Below are positions 37,801 to 50,266 of a stretch of DNA of 64,000 bases, piece after piece (position 1 is the stretch's first letter; the number at the start of each line of letters is the position of its first letter). The stretch lies in the NCBI GenBank assembly GCA_013339895.1, contig JABACO010000021.1:434001-498000 (forward strand). Reading direction: 5' to 3'. The stretch comes from Ephydatia muelleri (taxonomy: Eukaryota; Porifera; Demospongiae; Spongillida; Spongillidae). A program made the translations under genes and the position numbers. A model generated the notes under the pieces. That model ran no database searches. It was not told the DNA's origin and was given only the letters and a program-made list of their open reading frames with translations.

Positions 37801-40800
37801 GCGCATTATGGTGTGTTCTTGCAGGTTTCAAAATAATAAGTGGTGTGATCAATCTTGGACGGTACATTAACCTATGCACACACATTGCTGAGGTGATTGC
37901 AGCTTGTTACAAGGGGCTATATAGTGCACGTGTAGAACAAGCTGTCTTGCAAGTTGTCTTGCTACACATGCTACTCTATGCTATACAGTCAGCGTCCTTA
38001 TTTACCTCCAACTTGAAGGCCAGACTAACAAAAGGATGAGATCCATCCCTGAGTGGACTCAAGACAACCTTCTCTTGGTTCCTACAAATCACAACATGTG
38101 AGCACATCACACAGGTACAAGAGTGCACAGCGTAAGTTTGTATACTTCAGTCAACTCATGCTCTGTGTGTGTGTGTGTGTGTGTGTGTGGATTACTTGGT
38201 ATTGTCTATTGCATAGTTGGTGACCTCAGCAGGATTAGGAAGGTATGCCAACACACCATCAAGTAGCGGCTACCATTTGAAGATAGGAGGAGCTCATTAC
38301 TGGGAAGAGAATAACAAGGCATGTACACACCTGAATGCCTTTGTTCTTAAGAGCAGATCCAACAAAGACTGGAGTGAAATGTCGACTGATAGTGGTTCTA
38401 CGAATGGCTTTCTACGCAATGATGGGATGGGCATCATCAAAGAATGGCACACCCACACACAAGGAAATAAATACAACTCAACCGATTTGTATTATAGTCC
38501 AGACAGCATCGAGGAATTACAGGGTTGTCCATGAATGAATAGGATGGGTTTAAATGGTTATAGCTTTATATTGAAGTCAGTTAGTTAGTTGACATTTTGC
38601 TTATTGATGGCTCTGATTAAGCAAATAGTATAGGCGCAAACATCTATTAAGTTGAACGGTTAAACACTTTATTTAAACATCAAATTTATCAAGGCCCTAT
38701 GTAATTATCGACAATCATGTTAGCAATTAATAATATTTGATTTTAATAACTACTTTTAACACCGGATCGGCGAGAACTAATCATTTTTTTTGTAAACCCC
38801 CTATTTTGGAAAATTAGTCGGAAACGGCATCTAGGCATGCATACTCAGATAGCCCAACTCTCGCTGAGTCTTCCAGTGCTGTTTTCAACCACGTATATAG
38901 TACACACACTAACCTGCGAAGAGACGCGGTTTACAATATCTTGGTTGTCGCGAATGGAAATATGCATTTTTTTAAGGGTTGTTTTTTTTTAACATTTTGG
39001 GCGCACCATTTCATTACTATCTAAGTCATGTAGATGGCATGGCAATTTTACATTCAGAGTAAGCTCTGTTCGCATACAACAAAAAAACAACTAACTTGCC
39101 ATAACTAGTTCCCAGACCATGACCAATATAGAAGTACTATGTCGTTGCAGTTGCTAAATCGATCATGTTGCTTGCTTGTTCTAGCACCTACAAGACACCC
39201 GTGTGTGCGATGCACAGGGACTAGTTGCACAAAGTGTTGTACATGCCAACCCCCGTACGTGTGGTCGCCCGAAGAAGGCTAGCACAACGCAGAAACACCA
39301 CATCGGTTAAATCCCGAGCGGCAGCTACTTGTACATCATGTTTTGTGGCTGAACCGGCATTAGAGCTTGATACGATGAATGAAGGCTCCAGCATCACATT
39401 TGTCACGTACTAAAGGTAATGGGTTGCGATGAGCATGAAAAGAGTGTCAACACCTTCCTAGCATCTAAATTAGGCGGCAGATTAATGCGCGAGTGACAGG
39501 GGGATCGACCATGCCAGTATGACCAGGATACAGAATATCTTTTGGAAAAGCATCACGGCATGGGCGCGCTAGCTTCTACCTAGTTTGAAACTCAATGAGG
39601 GCTCAAAGAAGTCATTCAGCCTACAATCTCTTGCTGGCCATGGATCAACTCATATCGATATGGCTGATATTGACATGGACTCCCAGGTACTAACCACAAT
39701 ACCAACCAACATCAGGGACGTACTAAAATGAGAGAAGCTGCTCACATCTTACAATTCTAGGATGTTTCTTGTTACCTTAGTTGATGTTTCCATATCATAT
39801 GTGGCGTCTTTGCTATCACTCTACAGAGACCATGCAGCTAAGCTGATGTTCCAGGTTATAAGGTTGACAAGTCATACCTTGATCATGGTATGAAGGTTCA
39901 ACACTTCAGCAAAACACAGTCTCGAGTGCCTAAGGATGTGATAGAATTCGCTGTTGAATTCATCTACAGTGATGAAAACATCAGCCAGTTGGCATGGGAA
40001 GCTAAAAAGTGAAGTGGAAAAAAAGCTCAAGAATGTGTTTGTTATGAGGTCTCTTGTGTTGAAAAATGACATTGCGACAATGTACAACGTTGCAAAGCAT
40101 GAGGGTGCCATACCTGGAAAGGCACACATGAGCAGGTCATTGTTTTACACCATAGTGAAGCACATCACTGGTGGTGGTAAGCAACAACAGGCATGGGCAT
40201 GGGTGGATTACATCACTGGTGGTGGTAAGCAACAAGAGGCAAGGGCATGGGTGGATTACATCACTGGTGGTGGTAAGTAACAAGAGGCAAGGGCATGGGT
40301 GGATTACATCACTGGTGGTGGTAAGCAACAAGAGGCAAGGGCATGGGTGGATTACATCACTGGTGGTGGTAAGCAACAAGAGGCAAGGGCATGGGTGGAT
40401 TACATCACTGGTGGTGGTAAGCAACAAGAGGCAAGGGCATGGGTGGATTACATCACTGGTGGTGGTAAGCAACAAGAGGCAAGGGCATGGGTGGATTACA
40501 TCACTGGTGGTGGTAAGCAACAAGAGGCAAGGGCATGGGTGGATTACATCACTGGTGGTGGTAAGTAACAAGAGGCATGGGCATGGGTGGATTACATCAC
40601 TGGTGGTGGTAAGCAACAAGAGGCAAGGGCAGACAACTTCAGCATTGTGGACAAAGATCAATGCACTTGCACCTCAATCAGATGTAGACCACACCCTGTG
40701 TGATGAGCTGCGTGGCCTCTGTGCTGATGTGCATGCCTTCCTTAGCTATGGCTATGCATCGCATGCAAGAGAAGGTGTGAAGGCATCAGAGAACACCAAA

Positions 40801-43800
40801 GACCAATGGGAAGACTTCCATCAGCCTCAAGAATATGAAGCCCAGCAGGTTCAGGGCATATCAGGAGCTGAAGGAGTTGGGTTAGTGTCACTGCCAGAAA
40901 AATTGGATGAACCAGTAATGCAGGAGGCCATAGTAAGCATGGTTCGAAGCCAGCTCAGCTGTTGTGCTCAGGCTAAGGGATCAGTTGTGCTCAGGCTAAG
41001 GGATCAGTTGTGCTCAGGCTAAGGGATCAGTTGTGCTCAGGCTAAGGGATCAGTTGTGCTCAGGCTAAGGGATCAGTTGTGCTCAGGCTAAGGGATCAGT
41101 TGTGCTCAGGCTAAGGGATCAGTTGTGCTCAGGCTAAGGGATCGGTTGTGCTCAGGCTAAGGGATCGGTTGTGCTCAGGCTAAGGGATCAGTTGTGCTCA
41201 GGCTAAGGGATCAGTTGTGCTCAGGCTAAGGGATCAGTTGTGCTCAGGCTAAGGGATCAGTTGTGCTCAGGCTAAGGGATCAGTTGTGCTCAGGCTAAGG
41301 GATCAGTTGTGCTCAGGCTAAGGGATCGGTTGTGCTCAGGCTAAGGGATCGGTTGTGCTCAGGCTAAGGGATCAGTTGTGCTCAGGCTAAGGGATCAGTT
41401 GTGCTCAGGCTAAGGGATCAGTTGTGCTCAGGCTAAGGGATCATCAGTTGTGCTCAGGCTAAAGGATCAGTTGTGCTCAGGCTAAGGGATCAGTTGCAGA
41501 GCAGAGCAACAGTGCTACAACACACTCACCTGTATTTTCACTGCCTCACAGGAAGCCTAACAAGAACCCAAAGGCTGGTGGCCGGCTTGAGTGCTGTGCT
41601 TGCTGAAGTCTGTTTCTCTTTGATGACAGGTTGAGGCATGTGGCTGTAACCAAACTTGATGTTGACCCTACCAGGCTGCCCGAAATAGCTGATCTACTCC
41701 TTGCCATACACCAATGTGTGCGTCACTCATACAGGTATATGGATCATGTGATGCAAGCTGCTCAACAGGCCCGCAGGATCATGTGATGCAAGCTGCTCAA
41801 TAGGCCCGCAGGATCATGTGATGCAAGCTGCTCAACAGGCCCGCAGGATGAAGCTTGCCATTGCTGAGATGGATTCGAGCAACGCCTACATCGTGTATGA
41901 TTTCAAGCAGAAATTTCTAGCAAAGGGATATCGAGAGGGAGGAGACTCCTTTGAGAGGAGGTGACTCCTTTGAGAGGGAGGTGACTCCTTTGAGAGGGAG
42001 GTGACTCCTTCAAGAGGGGGGTGACTCCTTTGAGGTGACTCCTTTGAGAGGGAGGTGACTCCTTTGAGAGGGAGGTGACTCCTTTGAGAGGGAGGTGACT
42101 CCTTTGAGAGGGAGGTGACTCCTTTGAGAGGGAGGTGACTCCTTCAAGAGGGGGGTGACTCCTTTGAGGTGACTCCTTTGAGAGGGAGGTGACTCCTTTG
42201 AGAGGGAGGTGACTCCTTTGAGAGGGAGGTGACTCCTTTGAGAGGGAGGTGACTCCTTTGAGAGGGAGGTGACTCCTTTGAGAGGGAGGTGACTCCTTTG
42301 AGAGGGAGGTGACTTCTTTGAGAGGGAGGTGACTCCTTTGAGAGGGAGGTGACTCCTTTGAGGTGACTCCTTTGAGAGGGAGGTGACTCCTTTGAGAGGG
42401 AGGTGACTCCTTTGAGAGGGAGGTGATTCCTTTGAGAGGGAGGTGACTCCTTTGAGGTGACTCCTTTGAGAGGGAGGTGACTCCTTTGAGAGGGAGGTGA
42501 CTCCTTTGAGAGGGAGGTGACTCCTTTGAGAGGGAGGTGACTCCTATTACAGTAAAAAAGGAATGATGGGTGGGGAGCTGGTGTTTCATAAAGCCAAACA
42601 CTACTCATGAGGATGTAAGCAGTCCATCTGAAAGTGCTGACAAACACTATGTAGAGATAGATTACAGTTCGGAAGAAGCACGATTGAGGAATCAGATGGA
42701 GGCAGTGGATATCGAACAGGATTGTGATTTTGATGAGGGTGATGGTTGTGTTCTGAGTGAGCTTGATGAGGGTGATGGTTGTGTTCTGAGTGAGCTTGAT
42801 GAGGATGATGGTTGTGTTCTGAGTGATTTTGATGAGGATGAGGGTTGTGTTCTGAGTGAGCTTGATGAGGGTGATGGTGATGGTTGTGTTCTGAGTGAGC
42901 TTGATGAGGATGATGGTTGTGTTCTGAGTGAGCTTGATGAGGATGAGGGTTGTGTTCTGAGTGAGCTTGATGAGGATGAGGTAAAGGATGATGGAGATCA
43001 GCAAGATGTGTGTGAGGTGGAAGGTACACAGAAGTGGGATGAGGGTAGTGAGCTTGAAGGAGAAAGGCATGAAGGACAAAAGTACGGGTGGGAGGGGGGG
43101 ATGAAGATAGTGAGCATGAATTGGGGGTGAAGGACGTGAGCAGGAAGGGGAGGATGAGGGAAGGGAGCAGGAGGTATGTGGTGAGGGAAGCGAGCATGAG
43201 ATGTGTGGTGAGGGAAGCGAGCATGAGGTGGGGTGCAGGAAGTGAGCATGATACTGGGGTGTGTGGTGAGGAAGTGAGCATGAGGTGGGGGGTGAAGAAA
43301 GTGAGGATGAAACTGGGGATGAAAGTGTGTCTGAAGAAGTGGGTGCAAACGACCTTGATGGAGAAAAGGACCAACCAACCCTCCACTTCTTTGATTGTAT
43401 TGTTCAAGGAGAGCAAAAATGTGATGGAAATATTGTGCTGTCATGCTTTGAGGCAGCACTGCACGCATTGAGATGTCGGTTTCCTCATGTTTCAAAGTTA
43501 ATCATTCAAAGCGACAATGCCAGAAATCTTGCTGGAAAGCAAACAAAGCTACTTTTGCCGCATGAAGGTCAGGATGGTCAGCAATGATACGTGCATGAAG
43601 GTCAGGATGGTCAGCAATGATACGTGCATGAAGGTCAGGATGGTCAGCAATGATACGTGCATGAAGGTCAGGATGGTCAGCAATGATACGTGCATGAAGG
43701 TCAGGATGGTCAGCAATGATACGTGCATGAAGGTCAGGATGGTCAGCAATGATACATGCATGAAGGTCAGGATGGTCAGCAATGATACGTGCATGAAGGT

Positions 43801-46800
43801 CAGGATGGTCAGCAATGATACGTGCATGAAGGTCAGGATGGTCAGTAATGATACGTGCACGAAGGTCAGGATGGTCAGTAATGATACGTGCACGAAGGTC
43901 AGGATGGTCAGCAATGATACGTGCATGAAGGTCAGGATGGTCAGCAATGATACGTGCATGAAGGTCAGGATGGTTAGTAATGATACGTGCATGAAGGTCA
44001 GGATGGTCAGCAATGATACGTGCATGAAGGTCAGGATGGTCAGCAATGATACGTGCATGAAGGTCAGGATGGTCAGTAATGATACGTGCATGAAGGTCAG
44101 GATGGTCAGCAATGATACGTGCATGAAGGTCAGGATGGTCAGCAATGATACGTGCATGAAGGTCAGGATGGTCAGTAATGATACGTGCATGAAGGTCAGG
44201 ATGGTCAGCAATGATACGTGCATGAAGGTCAGGATGGTCAGCAATGATACGTGCATGAAGGTCAGGATGGTCAGCAATGATACGTGCACGAAGGTCAGGA
44301 TGGTCAGCAATGATACGTGCATGAAGGTCAGGATGGTCAGCAATGATACGTGCACGAAGGTCAGGATGGTCAGTAATGATACGTGCATGAAGGTCAGGAT
44401 GGTCAGTAATGATACGTGCATGAAGGTCAGGATGGTCAGTAATGATACGTGCATGAAGGTCAGGATGGTCAGCAATGATACGTGCATGAAGGTCAGGATG
44501 GTCAGTAATGATACGTGCATGAAGGTCAGGATGGTCAGTAATGATACATGCATGAAGGTCAGGATGGTCAGTAATGATACGTGCACGAAGGTCAGGATGG
44601 TCAGCAATGATACGTGCATGAAGGTCAGGATGGTCAGCAATGATACGTGCATGAAGGTCAGGATGGTCAGTAATGATACGTGCACGAAGGTCAGGATGGT
44701 CAGTAATGATACGTGCACGAAGGTCAGGATGGTGAAGAAGCAGTACACAAAGAGAACCAAGTCTATTGGCAACAAGGAGTTGCAGAAAATGGAAAAGCAA
44801 CAAGAATATGAGTATGAGGATGCATTGAATATGAGGAGGCATTGAATATGAGGAGGCATTGAAGCAGATTAGAGCTGTTTATCCTCAATGTTCAAAGTGT
44901 TTCTATCACTACAAGTCCCAAAAGTTGCTTGACAAGCACAACTGTGGGGGAGAACAGCAATGCCAGGATGCACTCAGTAATGCAATGAGGCACGCTGATA
45001 AACTCCTGGGACAAATGAACCTGACTGTTTCAGGTGCTATTGACAGAGCATCTCACATTGGCACAGGTGAGGAGGTTGTATTTGCAACGTTTGAGCCCAA
45101 TTTCTACTCCGGGTGGGCATATGTAAAGAAGAACATGCAACCAGAGCTCACAACAAGGGTGAAAACCATCATCAATGAGTGCTGGAAAGTAGGCGAGAGC
45201 AAAGAGCAAGGAAAAGCGAAAACATCTGTTGATGGAGTAATCCAGGCTTGAAGAGATGGAGAAACAAAAGGCCATCAGATTAAGTGAGCTACCATTGTCC
45301 GGGAAACTTCGTGCTGTCTACCAAACTATTGGCCAGATGACAGAAGTGTCCACTTCTACAAGTGGATGTAAGCGAGGAAGGCAGCCTCAAACTGGAGGAT
45401 CAATTGGTACCAAGCAGAAGAAGACTAGAGTTTCCTTTGAGGATCTCGACCTTGCAAAGGACCTTTCCTTATGGAAGAAGCCTGAACTACAGTGTATCTG
45501 AACCACTATGGCATGAAGAAATCAGGAACAAGCCTGAGCTCATTAAGCACATCGAAGAATACATGTTTACTCAGTGAATAATCAATCTCTGGTCTGTACA
45601 CATCCCTGCACATACACTGTTAACTTTAGTTCCTTGCCAGAATATTTGTCCCGGAGTGCTCGTTGCGCGCTGCTGCATGAACTTAACAGGTTGGACCACA
45701 GCCTGCAAAATAAATTCGTATGCGCATGCGCAATTTGTTGCCTCGCCCCAGACCGTTATAAAATACGATGTCCTACAACACTCGTTTTGTGTTGGTGCAG
45801 TGACGCAGAGCCAACCTTAGTATGAAATTAACATAATTGATCGATAAAGCAACTTATCTAATGTTTTTCAGCATGTAGAATGTCATAGCAAAAAGTCTAC
45901 GAAGTAGATGCAAAGCACACTATGCATCATAAATAAGGTGGAATCACTATACTAGATATGATGGAATCACTATACTAGATATGATGGAATCACTATACTA
46001 GATAAGGTGGAATCACTATACTAGATATGGTTTATAACGTCAGAACATTTCTGACTATTTTTCTCAAAACGTGGTTCTACAAAATACCCCTTTAAAAATG
46101 ATCATTTCTCGTAGATCCGGTGTTAATTAGCATGAGGTCAATTTATCTGGTTTGATTGATTAATTTTCAAGTTACTAATTTAAATACTGAGTTATTAAAA
46201 TTAAATATTATTTTATGTTTAATGACTTATTAGGTCTAATTATAAATGGCAATTATACTCCCTACCGAATTAGGGAAATATAAATTAATCACTGATCATC
46301 AAATACCTTAATTTAAATAGTGAGTTATTAAATTACAAAGTCGCTTGATTGTGTGGGTTATCAAGTTTGATTTGTCGATTTGAATTTTGTTTTATAACAA
46401 AAATGTAGCAATTGAGTGACATTACAGTTTTGATAATCATAATACAGACTGTCACACATTATTAGCTCATGTTAATTAACATTATTGAGTTTAACTATGC
46501 ATATTTAATTTGATGGGTCAAGTGTTTGCATGGGTACTATGGGAACTGACAGGACAAATTTTGAATTTGACAGGATAAATCAAGTTATGTACTAGCAATA
46601 TGACAGTACAAGTGAAAAAGTTATTTTGAGCCCTGCTATGGTATCTCTGGTTACATGGACACTATAGCTATGGTATCTATGGTTACATGGACACTATAGC
46701 TATGGTATCTCTGGTTACATGGACACTATAGCTATGGTATCTCTGGTTACATGGACACTATAGCTATGATATCTCTGGTTACATGGACACTATAGCTATG

Positions 46801-48734
46801 GTATCTATGGTTACACGGACACTATAGCTATGGTTACACGGACACTATAGCTATGGTTACACGGACACTATAGCTATGGTTACACGGACACTATAGCTAT
46901 GGTTACACGGACACTATAGCTATGGTATCTATGGTTACATGGACACTATAGCTATGGTATCTCTGGTTACATGGACACTATAGCTATGGTATCTCTGGTT
47001 ACATGGACACTATAGCTATGGTATCTCTGGTTACATGGACACTATAGCTATGGTATCTATGGTTACACGGACACTATAGCTATGGTTACACGGACACTAT
47101 AGCTATGGTTACACGGACACTATAGCTATGGTTACACGGACACTATAGCTATGGTATCCACAACCAAAATAGTGGCCTATTGTGATGTTCTCAGTGGAAT
47201 TGGCACCATGAGCAGGGGATCAGTCTAGCCATGCTACCTGCCAATCACCGTCTTAAACAATAGCGTATACCTAAGTGTAAGGATGTTCTCCTTACTGTGC
47301 GTACACTTGTGCAAGAGAAGCATGCAAGGACTTCCCTTGATGCTGTCGTGGACTTTAGCTACCACAGTACACACTGATGGGCCTCATACTTTTGCACATA
47401 CCATCAGGTCTTCAGGTGCCGGTTCCACATCAGACAGAAACTGCTCTCCAAGGGTTTCATCCACATTCGCAACAGCCTCTTAATAATTATATACACAAAT
47501 TTCTCAAATAAAATAATAAAACAATATGCTTTCAGTACTTACCAACCAATTCAAAACGTTTCTTTGCAACTAAATCTCTCATGTCCTTTGGTACCTCATC
47601 CACTATCACCTTATCTCTATCAATGGAAAATAAAAACATATCATACCTCAGTGTTGCAGTCAGTGAATGAATAAAGGTGTGTTACAAAAATCATGTGTTG
47701 CGAAACTACTTTTTTCAGGGCACGTGCAACCACCACACAATGCAGCAGCTCAATACTCTACTAACGATGGTCTCACCCAAATTTTCCATCGAAGTAGAAG
47801 GCCTTTCCATGAACAATGTCCACCATCCCTTCATGTTTTCCTTCCAGGCCAATGGGAAGTTGCACAAAGGCAGCGTTATGCCGAAGTTTGGACCTTAAAA
47901 TTGAACACACACAGAGACGCACACAACAATCTCATCAAGCGTGTCTTTCCTTTTGATGCATAAAAAAAACACACCTCATTTGCAACAATACCCTTTCAGG
48001 ATTGGCTCCCATCCGGTCCAACTTATTGATGAACGCGATACGCGGCACGTTGTACCTGTTCATCTGCCTATTCACTGTAAGCGTCTGACTCTGGACTCCG
48101 CCCACCCCACAGAGAACCAATATGGCTGCGTCGAGCACTCGCAGCGATCTCTCCACCTCGATAGTGAAATCGACGTGCCCAGGAGTGTCGATGATGTTGA
48201 TGTTGTGGTTCTTCCATGTGGAGTAGGTTGCGGCAGACTAATGGGGGGGGGGGGGGGGCGTGTCAACATCTGCGTTTGTCTTTCACTGCACACACCCACA
48301 CGCACTGACTTGAATAGTGATGCCGCGTTGCCTTTCAAGCTCCATGAAGTCCATAGTGGCTCCCACGTTGTCTTTCCCTTTCACCTCGTGCATCACCGAT
48401 ATCCTTCCCGTGTAGAACAGGATTCTCTCCGTTAGAGTGGTCTTGCCGGAGTCAATGTGAGCGGAGATACCAATGTTCCGTATATCCTCTACATTCCACT
48501 GCGGAAGTTTCGTGGAGTTGCTGCGCCCTTACAAACGTAGAACACAAACACAGGTCACTTACGTTCTTTGTCGCATACCACCGCTGGATGTTTCCTCCGC
48601 TTCCCGCAAAAACCTATGCAAATATATTACTCTATATTTTCTTATAACGTGGGTCTTACCCTGGTGTTGCGCACGGCGTTCAACGGCAAACCGTTGCTCA
48701 GCAGCGTTGATAAGCACCGAAGTTGGTATAACAT
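34862..48734 (-). CDS. GFM1: Mitochondrial elongation factor G1
   Basis: Twenty-four exons, minus strand: 48660-48734, 48563-48599, 48310-48527, 47975-48237, 47777-47893, 47543-47616, 47402-47478, 38331-38411, 38196-38269, 38006-38081, 37609-37748, 37293-37394, 37178-37235, 37032-37122, 36928-36975, 36789-36871, 36658-36727, 36485-36602, 36262-36381, 36106-36179, 35791-35877, 35425-35478, 35313-35372, 34862-34912; about 748 residues (human 751). It drives GTP-dependent translocation on mitochondrial ribosomes. G motifs: [24 protein letters not shown]. Later domains: [62 protein letters not shown]. The N-terminus ([12 protein letters not shown], basic, no acids) fits a mitochondrial targeting peptide. 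One extra C in exon 14 (near 37067) shifts frame between DP and FKVHYD. Intron 7 is 9 kb, against mostly 50-300 bp elsewhere. Confidence 0.96.
37425..37600. repeat. CATCACACCACACAT array (15 bp), GFM1 intron 11
   Basis: About 12 copies of CATCACACCACACAT or CATCACACCCCACAC fill the intron immediately beside the exon 11 donor. Confidence 0.95.
38412..39860. other. GFM1 intron 7, proximal part
   Basis: AT-rich sequence with no recognised gene to about 39180. A Cys-rich plus-strand stretch near 39195-39260 ([15 protein letters not shown]) may be the start of the relic that follows. Confidence 0.5.
40157..40632 (+). repeat. Array A in the relic: 48-bp unit, about 10 copies
   Basis: Core GGTGGTGGTAAGCAACAAGA; 48 bp equals 16 codons ([16 protein letters not shown]). 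The unit is an amplified piece of the relic's own coding sequence. Each copy also contains GTAAGC or GTAAGT. Confidence 0.93.
40968..41500 (+). repeat. Array B in the relic: 23-bp unit, about 23 copies
   Basis: GGATCAGTTGTGCTCAGGCT plus AAG, very uniform, with GGATCGG variants occurring in pairs at two places, which points to block duplication. Confidence 0.95.
41728..41852 (+). repeat. Array B2 in the relic: 36-bp unit, 3 copies
   Basis: Core GGATCATGTGATGCAAGCTG; the first and last copies match coding sequence on either side. Confidence 0.9.
41935..42546 (+). repeat. Array C in the relic: 20-bp unit, about 30 copies
   Basis: GGTGACTCCTTTGAGAGGGA with occasional 14-bp short forms (GGTGACTCCTTTGA) and CAAGAGGGGGG variants recurring in the same order about 135 bp apart. 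Confidence 0.95.
42728..42990 (+). repeat. Array D in the relic: 33-bp unit, 8 copies, acidic peptide
   Basis: Core GATGAGGGTGATGGTTGTGT; in frame it encodes [11 protein letters not shown] repeats. A related GAGCATGAG-type repeat continues to about 43320. Confidence 0.92.
43563..44738 (+). repeat. Array E in the relic: 33-bp unit, about 36 copies
   Basis: Core GAAGGTCAGGATGGTCAGCA plus ATGATACGTGCAT. Unit length is a multiple of three and all frames stay open on both strands for over 400 codons. Variants (GCAC / GCAT, AGCA / AGTA) are interspersed. Confidence 0.95.
45581..46630. other. GFM1 intron 7, AT-rich part
   Basis: Unique AT-rich DNA with one four-copy repeat at 45935-46030 (core GGAATCACTATACTAGATAT). 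No coding signal. Confidence 0.6.
46635..47155. repeat. Minisatellite with 32-bp and 23-bp forms
   Basis: About 18 units ending in ACGGACACTATAGCTATGGT. Long units contain TATCTCTGGTTACATGG and short ones lack TATCTCTGG. The same series of long then short units appears twice, so a block of about 260 bp was duplicated. Confidence 0.93.
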
Positions 48735-49001
48735 AGCAGCGGGCGGGCCACACGTGGTACAGGGCGGAGTTTGTTATTAACAGGGTTTAGCTCACGTGAC
48801 GTTCTTTTGGACAGCACGTTGTAAAAAGAGGGTAGGTATCCGTGTGTTTCGTGGTGATCTTCGATGCAATAGCAAGGACAGTTCATAATATTAGTTGTAC
48901 CTGACCCATTTCTACTGGGCCCACGAATCCAGTTAAAATGGCGGTACTGCAACGATTTAACATTTTGTTTTTTCCTCATCAGGTGGGAATATTTAGTCGC
49001 C
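48735..49001. promoter_or_regulatory. Putative bidirectional promoter, GFM1 / RPL35A
   Basis: 267 bp between divergent starts. It contains two E-boxes (CACGTG at 48751-48756 and TCACGTGAC at 48792-48800), a YY1-like site AAAATGGCGG at 48935-48944, and a pyrimidine run TTTTTTCCTC near 48968 that could be the 5' TOP of the RPL35A transcript. Confidence 0.6.
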
Positions 49002-49918
49002 ATGTCGCAACGAGCTAGGTGAGGGAATGGGTGCTATATTTCGATCGTGTTGGGGTGGATTTGGCTTGAGAGAGACCAGTACACTGCTGGCCTGTTTGTT
49101 TCTTAATTGTATACATTCGAGTGAATGGTAGCAGTACGTACTGGTGTCTCGAGGAGAATATGTTGAAAGTGTAAACCCGTAAACTGTCTAGTGGGTGTGT
49201 CTCAGAAATCAGCAAGCAACGAATGGCAGGGGTTTGAGTACTGATTTGACATAGTGTGACTGCACTAGAATGCTCACACAAAAAGGGAGGGGCATAGTTA
49301 CGTCACCAATATCAGCAGCATATAGACTAGGATAATAAAATGATGTGTCAATGAGCTTAGCAAGAAAAAGAAGGTCCCACCTTACTGCAAAACCACCACC
49401 AAATTACTAGTGGGTTGAGCCTTTGCACAGTGTGCCACAACAGATGCTAGAACACATCGCATACTGTGTTGTCACAAATTGTGGCAGAGAACTATATATG
49501 CTCTTGATTTAGTTCTGTGGTTATTACAACTGCAGGCTGTACACAAAGGCTATCTTCTTGGGGTTCAGAAGAGGCTTGAGGACCCAAGACTCCAACACAT
49601 CATTGCTCAAAATTGAAGGCGTCAGCAAGAAGGAAGAAACTGCTTTCTATCTTGGCAAAAGGGTAGCTTACATTTACCGTGTGCAGAAGAAGGAACGCCA
49701 GCGTGGTCGAAAACCCAGCAAGTACCGAGTCATCTGGGGACGAGTCACACGCTCCCATGGCAACAGTGGAGTTGTAAAAGCAAAGTTCCGCAACAATTTG
49801 CCACCCAAGGCAATGGGAGCAAGTCTCAAAGTGGTGAGCAGATTATTGAGTGGGTGTTTTGTGTACTGCTTTAAAATTTGTTCCTGTTTTCCAGATGCTG
49901 TACCCATCAAGAGTGTGA
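49002..49918 (+). CDS. RPL35A: Large ribosomal subunit protein eL33 (RPL35A)
   Basis: Three exons: 49002-49018, 49536-49833, 49895-49918; 112 residues (human 110) with no frame break. It binds 25S/28S rRNA in the 60S subunit. Start MSQRARLYTKAIFLGFRRG, then LLKIEGVSKKEETAFYLGKR, RVIWGRVTRSHGNSGVVKAK, NLPPKAMG and C-terminal MLYPSRV, all typical of the family. The first exon is 17 coding bases, as often in ribosomal protein genes, and the last encodes just the MLYPSRV tail. It shares its upstream region with GFM1, so a cytosolic and a mitochondrial translation factor may be co-expressed. Confidence 0.97.
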
Positions 49919-50266
49919 ACAATTGTACAATTGTGATGGTCTATGGTTCACTGTGTTTTCTTCATATGATCTCTATCATAAGTCACCGTGAATATGTTCC
50001 TGCCCTCGATCACTATCGGATTGTGCGATACGCCTTTCGCAAACGTTGCCTTGAGAATATAATTATTGGTAAGGCGTGGGAACGAATCATCATTAGTAGG
50101 GGCGTGGTCACACGTTTTCACGTGGACTGCTCGTGCAATGCACGTACACTTCAAATATTAGTAGTTTTAACATAGCAGCGCGGCAACGGTAGTGACGTCG
50201 TCTCTTCCTAGTGTAAATACCTTTGGAAAAAGCGCGCTCACCAACCGACCGTCGAAAACGGCTGAT

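Larger units (their letters stand above)
39860..45580 (+). mobile_element. Decayed transposon-like coding relic, family not identified
   Basis: Scattered plus-strand coding stretches, opposite to GFM1, look like one old element. They include [20 protein letters not shown] near 40110, [20 protein letters not shown] near 40710, [18 protein letters not shown] near 41865, [20 protein letters not shown] near 43390 followed by [10 protein letters not shown] (acidic residues as in a nuclease or transposase core), a C2H2-like finger [19 protein letters not shown] near 44890, and [16 protein letters not shown] near 45095. The reading frame is broken in several places and the element is clearly dead. 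Six tandem arrays (listed separately) sit inside it. No LTRs, terminal repeats or target duplications were found, so class and ends are unknown. Confidence 0.5.

Noticed and set aside
39221-39413. Paired open frames on both strands near 39.2-39.4 kb
   Set aside because: Short, overlapping and unrecognised; at best the eroded start of the relic in GFM1 intron 7.
43563-44738. CRISPR-like regular array
   Set aside because: Repeats are directly adjacent with no unique spacers, and the DNA is eukaryotic.
43517-44845. Roughly 440-codon open frames on both strands
   Set aside because: Product of the 33-bp array, whose unit is a multiple of three; only short flanking pieces look coding.
49019-49535. 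Intron-encoded snoRNA in RPL35A intron 1
   Set aside because: Ribosomal protein introns often host snoRNAs, but I could not find a convincing box C/D or H/ACA pair.
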